This document shows, in pieces, positions 9,205 through 17,211 of a stretch of 20,850 nucleotides of DNA; the first letter of the stretch is position 1, and each line of letters opens with the position of its first letter. The position numbers and the translations under genes were made by a program. The notes under the pieces were generated by a model. That model searched no databases and was not told the origin of the DNA. It worked only from the letters and a program-made list of their open reading frames with translations. The stretch spans positions 1 to 20,850 of the forward strand of contig SLIE01000136.1 in the NCBI GenBank assembly GCA_007135795.1, read 5' to 3'. The stretch is from Desulfobacterales bacterium (GTDB lineage: Bacteria > Desulfobacterota > Desulfobacteria > Desulfobacterales > Desulfosalsimonadaceae).

Positions 9205-9286
9205 TGTATTTCCTCCTGCTTAGTAAAGACGGCAAATGTGCATTGTATCCGCCTGGTCCTGTTAGAATGAAATCTTGTTGTCAGAG

Positions 9287-9820
9287 TCATAGTGAACCGG
9301 TGATAAAGATTCGTGCAAGGTGAAGAAACAACAGCAGTATGCCAAGTGTTCCCAAAATTACTGCAACGGCCTTTATCCAGGATATTTCAACGGTTTTTAT
9401 CAGGCCCATACCCACCAGGTAGTATTTAAAAATTTCTGCAAAAGGCGCCAGGCCGGGTATCCAGGCCAGCAGCAGGACGACGTTGGCATAGGCGACAATC
9501 CTGAAAGTTGTTGAAAATCCGGATTTGGTAGATCCTGATGCCCACAAGACAAGGTGCAGGCTTGCGGCCGTCACAACAGGGTATAGCATGCCGTTTGCCA
9601 GCATCAGAAAAAAATACGTGGCATGGTTTTCAAGTGCGAAAAACGTCGCGGCGATGCTGTAAATGCCCGCGCATATGCACAAAAATATCACGGCCGCCCG
9701 TTGATCTTTTTCACCTGTCATGGTCTCATAAAAATCCCGGGGGTGGAGCACGATTTTTACGGTGTCTTTGTAAAAACTGATCCCTGCTGCCCTGTATGCC
9801 GAAACTTCAATGGCTGTCAT
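9287..9820 (-). CDS. Yip1-like multi-span membrane protein
   Basis: This 177-residue protein is largely hydrophobic, with about five membrane spans after a short N-terminus. The opening (FYKDTVKIVLHPRDFYETMTGEKDQRAAVIFL) is typical of bacterial YIP1 proteins: an amphipathic helix with a 'P-x-x-F' step before the first span. Later segments include an LVLWASGSTKSGFSTTFRIVAYA turn and a proline-containing span LLLAWIPGLAPFAEIFKYYLVGMGL, also common in that family. A GGAGG Shine-Dalgarno precedes ATG 9820. It lies 25 bp downstream of the DASS permease and upstream of the receiver-CBS gene, so it is almost certainly cotranscribed. The biochemical function of bacterial Yip1 proteins is poorly known; an accessory role to the permease is inferred only from position. 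Confidence 0.75.
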   Translation of the reverse strand: MTAIEVSAYRAAGISFYKDTVKIVLHPRDFYETMTGEKDQRAAVIFLCICAGIYSIAATFFALENHATYFFLMLANGMLYPVVTAASLHLVLWASGSTKSGFSTTFRIVAYANVVLLLAWIPGLAPFAEIFKYYLVGMGLIKTVEISWIKAVAVILGTLGILLLFLHLARIFITGSL

Positions 9821-9845
9821 TTTTTCCTCCTGTCATTAAAAACAA

Positions 9846-11702
9846 CTAAAACGCTGCCGGAAGTCCGGGCCATCCCATCCACCGCCAGTAGGTCGCCGCC
9901 AGGATGAGCAGTCCGGCCATGTTGGTAAACCACAGTATTACGCCTACGCGCAGGTAGTCTTTTGCATGAAGGTAACCGCTTGCATACACGATGGCATTGG
10001 GCGGGGTGCCGATGACCAGGCAGTAAGCAAATGAAGAGGCAATCGATGTTCCCATCGCCACAAATGGTATCATCGCGGTTCCGGGGTGGACGATTCCGGC
10101 CATGGACAGCGTTACCGGGCCGACAGCCGCACACGCGGGACCGTCCGCCATGAGCTGGGTCATAAGACCGGTGATAATGTTTCCTGACAGTAGAAGGCCC
10201 AGGCCCTGACCCATTCCAAGGGGTTCGGTGAACTGGAGAAGGGTCAATGCGATCCAGTATGCCCCGCCGGTCTCAACCAGTACCCGGCCGAATATGATGG
10301 CCCCGGCATACAGCCAGACCACCCCCCAGTCAACCTTGGTGTGGTAATCGCGCCAGTTTACCACTCCAGCAAGGATATACGCGATACCACCCATTACGGC
10401 GACAGTGCCGATGCCCAGGCGGACTCCGATGAGATCCTGTATGATATTGCTTTCAGTGACCCAGCCGATAAACGTTGCGGCAAAAATTGCTGTGGCGATT
10501 ATCTGCTGGCGGGTCCATCCGCCGGTTTTGGCAACTTCGCTTTTAACATAGGCCATGGCCTTTCCAAGATCCCGCTGCTTGGGCTTGAAGCGCCACTGTA
10601 TGACAATCCATGTGACGGGCATGAGAAACAGCAGAAACGGCGCGCAGTATATCACCCATTGCATGAAGGTGATCTGCATATTGAACATTTCCTCGGTGTA
10701 CCCCATCATGATGATGTTTCTGGCAGCGCCGGACGGGGCAAGCGATCCGCCGAGGTTGGCCGCCATGCAGATCGTTAGCATGAGCATCTTTGCAAGCTCC
10801 GGGTCTTCTATGCCGGACTCGTAGACGGTGGATGTGTATAAAAGAATCCCAATGGGAAGGAACATGGCTGCCAGGGCATGGTCGGACATAAACATGGTCA
10901 GGGGGGCGATGATAAAGATAATGATCAACGAGACCCACTTCATGTCCGCGTTTTTCAACCTGCCGAACATGGCCATGGCAATTTGCCTGTCTACGCCTGT
11001 TTTGACAAAGGCCGTAGCAAACATCAGACTTCCCATGATAAACCATGTGGCATCCGACCAGTAGAGCATGGATACATTTTGCCGGGTCACGACCCCGCCC
11101 AGGATGGCTATGATGCCAATACAGAATGCCACCATGGGCAAGGGCATGGCCTCCGTGACAAAACAAAGGACAACGAAAGCCACGATGCCGACCCCGACTT
11201 TCACATGAAATGCCGCAGCCCTCGCCCTTTGCTGCTCTTCCGGGGAAAGGTTGTCATAGGTAAGGGTTTCGGTTTGAAGTTGAAAACCTTCCCTTAGCAG
11301 GCGTTCAAATTCTTCTGCCGGGATCTGCCTTGCCCGCTCGCGAACCAATTCCAGATGACGCGGGTTGTAGGTAATCCCCTGGTTTTCAATCCAGCGTTGG
11401 TCCCGCTGTAAAAATGCACGATAGGTGAAAGATGACATCTGGACGCTTTCGTTCATCATCCGCACCATCTTGAATTCCCATTGTTCCAGTTGGTGCGGTG
11501 GTTCGCCGAACAGTTCCTGGGCAAACATTTCTTCTATGTATTGTGGTCCCAGGGAATACTCGACCCCGACATTTAACATGCTTTTGGGAATCGGCATCAC
11601 CAGAATCAGTATCAGGGCGATCACGGGGAGGGCAAAGAGTTTCCAGTTGATGTACTTGTCATATCCGGCCGGCTTTTCCTTTACGCCTTGGGTTTCAGCC
11701 AT
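9846..11702 (-). CDS. DASS/SLC13-like anion permease with large soluble insertion
   Basis: This is a 618-residue permease, against about 450-500 for typical family members. A first span (~20-40) is followed by a hydrophilic, mostly helical stretch at ~42-166 rich in Glu, Arg and Gln. The usual SLC13 core then follows with about ten further spans and hairpins. Family signs are TEAMPLP (183-189), ANLGGSLAPSG in the first half and VIGTPPNAIVYASGY (563-577) in the second half. The canonical SNT motifs are replaced: S-D-H at 273-275 (FMSDHALAAMFLP) and A-D-G at 519-521. The ATG at 11702 has AAGGAG upstream. Members of the family import C4-dicarboxylates, citrate or sulfate with Na+; the substrate cannot be read from this sequence. 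It is cotranscribed with the Yip1-like and receiver-CBS genes. Confidence 0.9.
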   Translation of the reverse strand: MAETQGVKEKPAGYDKYINWKLFALPVIALILILVMPIPKSMLNVGVEYSLGPQYIEEMFAQELFGEPPHQLEQWEFKMVRMMNESVQMSSFTYRAFLQRDQRWIENQGITYNPRHLELVRERARQIPAEEFERLLREGFQLQTETLTYDNLSPEEQQRARAAAFHVKVGVGIVAFVVLCFVTEAMPLPMVAFCIGIIAILGGVVTRQNVSMLYWSDATWFIMGSLMFATAFVKTGVDRQIAMAMFGRLKNADMKWVSLIIIFIIAPLTMFMSDHALAAMFLPIGILLYTSTVYESGIEDPELAKMLMLTICMAANLGGSLAPSGAARNIIMMGYTEEMFNMQITFMQWVIYCAPFLLFLMPVTWIVIQWRFKPKQRDLGKAMAYVKSEVAKTGGWTRQQIIATAIFAATFIGWVTESNIIQDLIGVRLGIGTVAVMGGIAYILAGVVNWRDYHTKVDWGVVWLYAGAIIFGRVLVETGGAYWIALTLLQFTEPLGMGQGLGLLLSGNIITGLMTQLMADGPACAAVGPVTLSMAGIVHPGTAMIPFVAMGTSIASSFAYCLVIGTPPNAIVYASGYLHAKDYLRVGVILWFTNMAGLLILAATYWRWMGWPGLPAAF

Positions 11703-11762
11703 TGTTTTCTCCTTTTTTATATCTATGCAAATAACTATTCGTATTTATTCTATATAGTGATA

Positions 11763-11785
11763 AAATGGCATTTATTCCGCCATTT
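11763..11785. repeat. Hairpin in the leader of the DASS permease
   Basis: AAATGGC (11763-11769) and GCCATTT (11779-11785) form a perfect 7-bp stem with a 9-nt loop. It lies between the small membrane protein gene and the permease start, about 60 bp upstream of the permease ATG. No T-run follows on the minus strand. It could set relative expression by processing or be an operator. Confidence 0.4.
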
Positions 11786-11851
11786 CCGGGTACGGGTTTT
11801 AGTGCCCGATGAATGTCTTTTTTCGTGCAAAGCGGAAATAGCTTGTTTGTG

Positions 11852-11992
11852 CTATCCGAGTAAAAAGTTTTTTCCCAGATAGATGGCGATGGCCAATATG
11901 GTTAAATAAAAGAAAAAACTTCTCTCGCTTTGAGCCGGTATACGGGTCACCCCATCTTTTACATTAAGCAGTCTTTTGATTTTTTCGGTCAT
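11852..11992 (-). CDS. Small single-span membrane protein (46 aa)
   Basis: A short gene on the minus strand starts with ATG at 11992, preceded by a strong Shine-Dalgarno (AAAGGAGAGATC before the ATG), and ends with TAG at 11852-11854. The product begins MTEKIKRLLNVKDG, continues VTRIPAQSERS, and ends in one hydrophobic helix (FFFYLTILAIAIYLGKNFLLG). This gives a basic amphipathic cytoplasmic head and a C-terminal membrane anchor. It lies 56 bp after the histidine kinase and 149 bp before the DASS permease, all co-oriented. I recognise no family. By position it could be a small accessory subunit of the permease or a linker between kinase and permease. The clear ribosome site and membrane span make a chance ORF unlikely. 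Confidence 0.7.
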   Translation of the reverse strand: MTEKIKRLLNVKDGVTRIPAQSERSFFFYLTILAIAIYLGKNFLLG

Positions 11993-12048
11993 GATCTCTC
12001 CTTTGTTTTTGAATAATTTTATTATGAAATGGGTTTTATGGTCTTTGT

Positions 12049-13779
12049 TTAGCCTTTGCCATTTTCCGATGCAGGGAGCCGAACGGTAAATGTGGTGCCT
12101 TGCCCCACCTGGCTGGAGACATCCATCGTTCCCTTTAGCCCTTCCACGATGCCGTAGCAGACGGAGAGCCCAAGTCCTGTCCCTTTTCCCGGCTGTTTGG
12201 TGGTAAAAAACGGGGAAAAGATCTTTTCGATATTCTCCTGGCTGATTCCCGTGCCATTGTCCTGTACGGCAATCTCCACCGACGCGTTGTCAGCAGGTTT
12301 GACTGAAACGGTCAATTTCCCGCCATGGGATCCATGCCGGTCTTCGATGGCATGGATCGCGTTGTTGAAAAGATTGAGCAGAACTTGCTGCAGTTGGCCC
12401 TTATCGCCACGAACGTGAGGTGTCTCGTCATCTATCATTTGTTTTACCGATATGCCGAGTACTCCCGCCTTATTGGATATGGTACCGGTTATTTCAGGGA
12501 TAAACAGATGCAGGTCTATATCTTCGATTTGCGGTTCCGTATGGCGGCCGAATTTCAATATGGCCTGTGTGATGCTGGCGCATCTTTCCACCTGGATGAT
12601 CATCTGGCGCATCGAGTCTTCCAGCTCTTCCAAGGACTGCTCGTTGGTGATTTCTTTTTTTTCCTTCATTTCCGCCAGAATGAAATCCATCAATGCCTGC
12701 TCGCTGCGGATAATCTGCAAGGGGTTGTTGATTTCGTGGGCAAAACCGGCTGCCATCTGACCCAGCTCCGCAAGTCTTGTGGCATGTATCAACTGACTTT
12801 TAAGGGATGCCTTTTCCCCGGATACATCCCTGATTCTTTGCAGCAGGCGCCCTGTCTGGTTGAAGGCCACAAATACAATGGCTGCGGAACCAATGACGGC
12901 GATGAGTCCGACGATGTACATGAAAGCGCGCAGGCCGCTGAAGGCATCCTGTTTTTCCTGGCGCGCCACCAGGAGCCAGGGTTTTTCCTTTAGCCAGGTC
13001 GTCGCCACCAGGTGATCGTTTTGTACAGCATCCGGCTGACCCAAAAACCAGCCGAAATCCCGTACACTGGTATAGGTTTTTACCCCTTCATGGGGTCTGA
13101 GGTATGTTGATCGGGCGGGATCCGGCTCAAGTATATCTCTTCCTGTCCGGGGTTGTGTCTGGAATAGACCCTGCTTGTTGATAATATATGCCTCTCCGGT
13201 GTCGCCGATCCGGATGCGCCCCACCATTGTGTTGAAAATATGGGTATCGATGGTGGCCCTGAGAATCCATGACCGGTCATTTTCCTTTTTTTTAATGGCA
13301 ATGATGAAGTGGGGGTAGTCCCTGAATCCCAAAAATACGTCGCTGATGTGAACGCCGGTTTCCATGACCTCCTTGAACCAGGGCTCGTCTTTGTATACTT
13401 TCCCCTCGAGTTGGTAGGGTCCGTGGTAGGCGACATGAAGGCCGTCTTCGTTAAAAACGCCAAGATCAACAAATGCATTGGAAATGGTCCTGAGATTGTG
13501 GTAGACGAACTCGAGATTTCGGGACGTGTTCAATGTTTCAAAGCTGTGAGTGTTGATGATGAATTGCAGGTTGGTGCGGCGTTCTCTGAGAAAGGTGTCG
13601 ATCATTTGCCGGTGGTCTTCCACGATTCGCTGCATGGATTCCACTGTTCTGTTCTCAATGGATATTTTTGAATAGAAATACCCGATGAAGATCACCAACA
13701 TGAAGGGGATCATGGGGATCAGGATCATGCTCGAAAGAATGGTCTTGCGCATGGTTTTATCAGGATTTTCCTGTTTCAT
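12049..13779 (-). CDS. Membrane histidine kinase with dCache-type sensor
   Basis: This is a 576-residue sensor kinase. The first span is at ~13-36. The extracytoplasmic double-Cache domain spans ~37-285 and shows family signatures such as [21 protein letters not shown] and [16 protein letters not shown]. The second span is at ~285-307. A short linker leads directly to the HisKA H-box GFAHEINNP (His 348) without a PAS domain. The HATPase domain has [21 protein letters not shown] and GTGLGLSV. The ATG at 13779 overlaps the upstream receiver gene's stop by 4 bp (ATGA), so that receiver is its probable phospho-acceptor. dCache sensors bind small organic acids and amino acids; the ligand here is unknown. 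Confidence 0.95.
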   Translation of the reverse strand: MKQENPDKTMRKTILSSMILIPMIPFMLVIFIGYFYSKISIENRTVESMQRIVEDHRQMIDTFLRERRTNLQFIINTHSFETLNTSRNLEFVYHNLRTISNAFVDLGVFNEDGLHVAYHGPYQLEGKVYKDEPWFKEVMETGVHISDVFLGFRDYPHFIIAIKKKENDRSWILRATIDTHIFNTMVGRIRIGDTGEAYIINKQGLFQTQPRTGRDILEPDPARSTYLRPHEGVKTYTSVRDFGWFLGQPDAVQNDHLVATTWLKEKPWLLVARQEKQDAFSGLRAFMYIVGLIAVIGSAAIVFVAFNQTGRLLQRIRDVSGEKASLKSQLIHATRLAELGQMAAGFAHEINNPLQIIRSEQALMDFILAEMKEKKEITNEQSLEELEDSMRQMIIQVERCASITQAILKFGRHTEPQIEDIDLHLFIPEITGTISNKAGVLGISVKQMIDDETPHVRGDKGQLQQVLLNLFNNAIHAIEDRHGSHGGKLTVSVKPADNASVEIAVQDNGTGISQENIEKIFSPFFTTKQPGKGTGLGLSVCYGIVEGLKGTMDVSSQVGQGTTFTVRLPASENGKG

Positions 13780-14234
13780 TTGTCTTTCCGGCTTTCATTG
13801 TTTATGGGTTGCTTCGATTCCGGGTGACGGTCTTTTTCGATGTCTCTTGCAGCACGTATTTTATTTTCCAGGACCAGTCGCCGGGCAAAAGACACTTCTA
13901 CCTTGCCGATCATCTCTGAAACGGATATCGGTTTGATCAGAAAATCGGACGCTCCCCACATCAAGGCATCAACGGCGTATTCGGCGGTGCCATGGCCGGT
14001 CAGCATGATGACTTCGACCGTAGGGTGCTGGCGCTTAATCCGCTTGAGAGTTTCCATTCCGCCGATGCCGGGCATTTTGACATCCAGAATCACGACATCG
14101 ATGTTTTTTTCCAGAAGCAGATCAAGGCCTTTTTCACCGCTGGATGCGGTTTCTACGTCGTATCCTTTTCGCTTCAACAGCTTTTGTGTGGAATGTAAAA
14201 AACGCTCTTCATCGTCAATTATCAGTATTTTCAT
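13776..14234 (-). CDS. Stand-alone receiver-domain response regulator
   Basis: This 152-residue protein is a single receiver domain with D7/D8, phospho-acceptor D51 in VVILDVKMPG, T79 in MLTGHG and K101 in FLIKPIS. A ~30-residue charged tail (IRAARDIEKDRHPESKQPINNES) follows and is not a known output domain. Start ATG 14234 has AGGATAACGG upstream. It is the first gene of the minus-strand block and overlaps the dCache kinase by 4 bp. With no DNA-binding domain, it likely relays phosphate or contacts another protein, possibly a receiver-CBS protein or the permease; that role is inference. Confidence 0.94.
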   Translation of the reverse strand: MKILIIDDEERFLHSTQKLLKRKGYDVETASSGEKGLDLLLEKNIDVVILDVKMPGIGGMETLKRIKRQHPTVEVIMLTGHGTAEYAVDALMWGASDFLIKPISVSEMIGKVEVSFARRLVLENKIRAARDIEKDRHPESKQPINNESRKDK

Positions 14235-14342
14235 ATTCCGTTATCCTGGTTTCGCGTGAGCCTTTGGCCTACAGTAAAGGGCTTGATAAAATTTCTAAAT
14301 TGCCTGTAATCAATAGAGAATCTATTTAAATATATTTTTTCA

Positions 14343-14358
14343 TTCAAGGGGCGTGCCA
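14343..14358 (-). promoter_or_regulatory. Sigma-54-like promoter for the receiver/kinase/permease operon
   Basis: On the minus strand the sequence is TGGCACGCCCCTTGAA. The -24 box TGGCACG is a perfect consensus match and the spacing is correct. The -12 box reads TTGAA instead of TTGCA, losing the normally invariant C. It lies about 110 bp upstream of the receiver start at 14234. The site is suggestive because of its position and its similarity to other candidates in the window, but the -12 deviation lowers confidence. Confidence 0.4.
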
Positions 14359-14695
14359 GATTTGTCATATGTATATAATTAATTGAATTTATGTATTATT
14401 ATGATATGATGGCAATGCTGAAAGTGTTGAATGAGAATTGTTTGTCTTCTTCGGGGAGACATACGGGGGAAAAGTATTTATATAAAAGCACGCAGGAAGG
14501 ATCGATTTAAAAGTCAGCAGGCTGTCTGAAGAGACTATTAGCGGTTGCTAAAGCGCTGGTGTTTTATCGTTTTCAACAGTATGTCAGGGGGTCACGACAT
14601 GGCCGTATGACATGGTGGTATGGATGGGGTCTTTTGTGTGTCACCTTGCAGGAGACAGAATAGTCATTTACATATGACACCACAGGCACTCAAAC
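14359..14695. other. Non-coding spacer with repeated GACATGG/TGTCAT elements
   Basis: No convincing ORF is present on either strand. Notable sequences are GACATGG at 14596-14602 and 14609-14615 (13-bp spacing), the dyad ATGTC...GACAT at 14581-14600, and AGTCAT-N6-ATGACA at 14662-14679. TGTCATATG is also present near 14363. These could be upstream activator sites for the candidate sigma-54 promoter at 14343-14358, which lies 200-320 bp away. Confidence 0.3.
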
Positions 14696-14749
14696 CATTT
14701 CCGGGCGGGAGGTCCTTTTGAAAGGGGGTCCCCGCCCGGAAATGTTTTT
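14696..14749 (+). terminator. Strong hairpin with T-run on the plus strand
   Basis: CATTTCCGGGCGGG (14696-14709) pairs perfectly with CCCGCCCGGAAATG (14731-14744), with a further CCTTT/AAAGG pairing inside the loop, and is followed on the plus strand by TTTTT (14745-14749) and an AT-rich tail. The hairpin lies 27 bp beyond the stop of the minus-strand DASS gene, so it probably also ends that transcript. The T-run, however, points to termination of a plus-strand transcript, for which no gene is evident. Confidence 0.75.
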
Positions 14750-14770
14750 AATAATTTTAAATGGAGACCG

Positions 14771-16264
14771 TTATTGGGGCACGGTCAGTTCATAGCCCGT
14801 AATCGTCAGTGTTGCCGGTGTCGTCATGTTGTCAATGTTTCCAGGCATGCCGACAAGCGGATACCACAGTGCCATTGCAATTGTCAGAACGGCTATCCCG
14901 ACGATGGACCTGAAGAGAAATACCTTGAAGGCCTCCCACTGGGTGAAATAACCGAAACCGTAAGCAATAAGGGTTGGCGGGCATCCGATGACGAACAAGA
15001 CGAATGTCGTTGCCAGGGGAACGGCCATGGCGATCGGTACGACCGGGGTTCCCGCCATGTCGGCCATGGGTACCATGACCGGTACCAGGAGCGATGTGGC
15101 AGCCGCGTTTGCCATGAAGCTGGTGATAACGGCGCTGATCCATGAAGCTCCGGCTGCGACCAATGGCCATGGTGCATTCGTGAAAATGGGGAAGATCTGG
15201 GAAGCGAGCCATTCGCCGGCGCCTGTATCCAGCATGGCGATGCCGAGGGAGAAACCGGCCCCAAAGACCATGATCGGGTTCCAGGGATAATCCGCCAGAC
15301 ATTGTTTCCAGCTGACCACATTGAACATGATGCAGGCAACCACGAACAGGCCGCCAATCGCGGAGACGTGAATTTTGGTCAGGTCGGTAAAAAACCACAT
15401 CCCGAACGTCACGATCAGAAGCGCTGCGAGTATTTTTTCATTCCGCGTCATGGGCGGCAGTTTTTCCACGGTCAGTTCCGCCGGCAACACCTTGACTTTT
15501 GGCGGGTAAATGATCCATACGGCAATGAATGTGGCAAGCCCCAGAAACAGGGAAGGGACAAACTGGTATATGGCATATTCCATGAACCCGATATGGTAGC
15601 CGGTGATGACGCCGAGCATTTCCGCTGATACCGGTGAGCGGCCGCTTCCGAGAAAAGTCGCACCACCGCCGCATGCCGCGGCCAGTGGTATCATGAACAT
15701 GAAATGCTTGGTAAAATTGTTCGATTTATCCGGTGTCAGTCCCATTTTCAGAAACATGGGCATAATGGCGTAAAGAAGAATAATGGTGATGGTGGCGTCA
15801 TGCGTCCAGGCCGCCATGAAAGTGGATCCCATGCACAGGGTGAAACTGAGTCGCATGACGTTTTTCCCCCCCAGCTTCAGGATGCCGGCCATAATCCGGT
15901 TGGGGATGGTGGTCTGCCCCAGCATTACGCCGAGCATGATAATGAAGAAAACAAATACAACAGCGGGACTGGTATACGGTTGCCAGGCCCTGGCAGTGGG
16001 CTGAATGTTGAAGATTACCATGCCGCTCCCCACCAGCAGTGCGGTAACGCCGATGGGCAGTGCTTCGGATGTCCACAGGAGTACGATCGTCACAAGCAGG
16101 GCCAGAAATGCATGTCCGTTAGGTCCCAACGCTTCCGGGGTCGGGAGCAGCCATACAAAAACGCCCGCTGCAACCGAGATGGCAAGCCATTTGTAAGTGT
16201 AGTTCTGGCTTTGTTGGGCGCTGCCTTCTTCTTCCACTTTTGGAACACTTATATCTGTATTCAT
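14771..16264 (-). CDS. DASS/SLC13-like anion permease
   Basis: This 497-residue permease has about 11-12 membrane segments, after a polar N-terminal ~25 residues. Family features are LPTPEALGPNG before the second span, WTSEALPIGVTALL, and VIGCPPTLIAYGFGYFTQ in the second half. The SNT positions are occupied by T-H-D at 154-156 (AAWTHDATITI) and A-N-A at 385-387 (SFMANAAATSLLVP). The first hairpin has GGGATFLGSGRSP in place of the common GTPPN turn. ATG 16264 has AGGAGG upstream and is 35 bp downstream of the receiver-CBS gene, so the two form an operon. It is closest by eye to the permease at 18213-19661. Organic-anion import is likely; the substrate is unresolved. Confidence 0.92.
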   Translation of the reverse strand: MNTDISVPKVEEEGSAQQSQNYTYKWLAISVAAGVFVWLLPTPEALGPNGHAFLALLVTIVLLWTSEALPIGVTALLVGSGMVIFNIQPTARAWQPYTSPAVVFVFFIIMLGVMLGQTTIPNRIMAGILKLGGKNVMRLSFTLCMGSTFMAAWTHDATITIILLYAIMPMFLKMGLTPDKSNNFTKHFMFMIPLAAACGGGATFLGSGRSPVSAEMLGVITGYHIGFMEYAIYQFVPSLFLGLATFIAVWIIYPPKVKVLPAELTVEKLPPMTRNEKILAALLIVTFGMWFFTDLTKIHVSAIGGLFVVACIMFNVVSWKQCLADYPWNPIMVFGAGFSLGIAMLDTGAGEWLASQIFPIFTNAPWPLVAAGASWISAVITSFMANAAATSLLVPVMVPMADMAGTPVVPIAMAVPLATTFVLFVIGCPPTLIAYGFGYFTQWEAFKVFLFRSIVGIAVLTIAMALWYPLVGMPGNIDNMTTPATLTITGYELTVPQ

Positions 16265-16299
16265 TGAAGCCTCCTATAAAATCGTTACATGCAAGACCG

Positions 16300-17211
16300 T
16301 TACATGATGATATTGATGATTTCGAAAAACAGGTCCTGTTCTCTCAGAATGCCGGTTACCTTGCCGCCGGACGTTACCACCAGGCGTGTTTCACCGGTTT
16401 TGTACATCATTTCGACAACTTCCATGAGGTTTGCCCCTTCATCGATCATGGAGGGGGGGTCCAGCAGGATCTCACCAACTTTTTTTTCGGCAAGCGCTTT
16501 CATCTGAATGGTAAAAACGCCGTCCCATGCATCCCGGAACACGGGCGAAAATCGTACGCTTTCCGCCTGGGAGGATTTAGGAGGTGACAGGTAATAGGGT
16601 CTTACTCCCTTGATCAGGTCCTTGATGCTGAGCACCCCAACCAGATTTTGCTTTTCATCAAAAACCAGCAGGGATCTGTGTCCGGCTTCCTTTATCCTGC
16701 TGCTCGAAACAAGCTCATCAAGCGATCTCAAAAGTTTTGCAATGGCTTCCCGAACCGTGTCATTGATGGATACGGTCGAGTAGTCATCAATGCTGGTCAT
16801 GATTTCCCGGACTTTCTTTTCAATCCGGTCTGCGCCGCTTTGTTTGACCGTAAAGGCTTCATTGATTTTCATGGCAAGAATGCCGATGTCGCATGGTTTG
16901 GCGAGATAGTCAAAAGCCGCAAGTTTTTTGGAGTTAATGGCTGAATCCGGGGTTCCGTGTCCGGTAAGCATGATCACCTGCGTTTCAGGCGCGATCTGTT
17001 TTATTTCCGCCAATGCCTCGTGTCCATCCATGCCTTCCATTTTGACGTCTAAAACGATCACGTCCTGTGGATTTTTTTTAATAATTTCGATGGCTTCTTC
17101 TCCACTTGCAGCGATGGTGGTCTCGAATCCTTTTTTTGTTAACAGCGATGAAGTTGTTTCTCGAAATCTCGGTTCATCATCTACCATCAGCACTTTTATT
17201 TTTTGAGTCAT
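16300..17211 (-). CDS. Response regulator: receiver fused to a CBS-domain pair (second copy)
   Basis: This 303-residue paralogue of the 8290-9204 protein shares the opening KIKVLMVDDE.RFRETT. The receiver has D11/D12, phospho-acceptor D55 in VIVLDVKMEG, T83 and K105 (LAKPCD). The usual Pro after 'KM' is Glu, a minor oddity. CBS motif 1 is around 135-200 (REIMTSIDDYSTVSINDTVREA, GHRSLLVFDEKQNLVGVLSIKDLI). CBS motif 2 is around 243-298 (GEILLDPPSMIDEGANLMEVV, VTGILREQDLFFEI). ATG 17211 has AAGGAG upstream. It is the first gene of an operon with the DASS permease 35 bp downstream, with a sigma-54-like promoter upstream at 17407-17422. It probably senses both phosphorylation and an adenosine ligand. 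Confidence 0.94.
   Translation of the reverse strand: MTQKIKVLMVDDEPRFRETTSSLLTKKGFETTIAASGEEAIEIIKKNPQDVIVLDVKMEGMDGHEALAEIKQIAPETQVIMLTGHGTPDSAINSKKLAAFDYLAKPCDIGILAMKINEAFTVKQSGADRIEKKVREIMTSIDDYSTVSINDTVREAIAKLLRSLDELVSSSRIKEAGHRSLLVFDEKQNLVGVLSIKDLIKGVRPYYLSPPKSSQAESVRFSPVFRDAWDGVFTIQMKALAEKKVGEILLDPPSMIDEGANLMEVVEMMYKTGETRLVVTSGGKVTGILREQDLFFEIINIIM

Noticed and set aside
10543..11166. 207-residue minus-strand ORF inside the 618-aa permease
   Set aside because: His-rich, frame-shifted shadow of the permease with no domain or ribosome site.
11763..11785. Sigma-54 promoter TGGCGGAATAAATGCC before the 618-aa permease
   Set aside because: GG-N10-GC spacing fits, but the boxes match poorly and the sequence is better explained as a 7-bp hairpin.
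14409..14510. 33-codon plus-strand ORF
   Set aside because: No ribosome site, no hydrophobic or domain pattern, and no conserved context.
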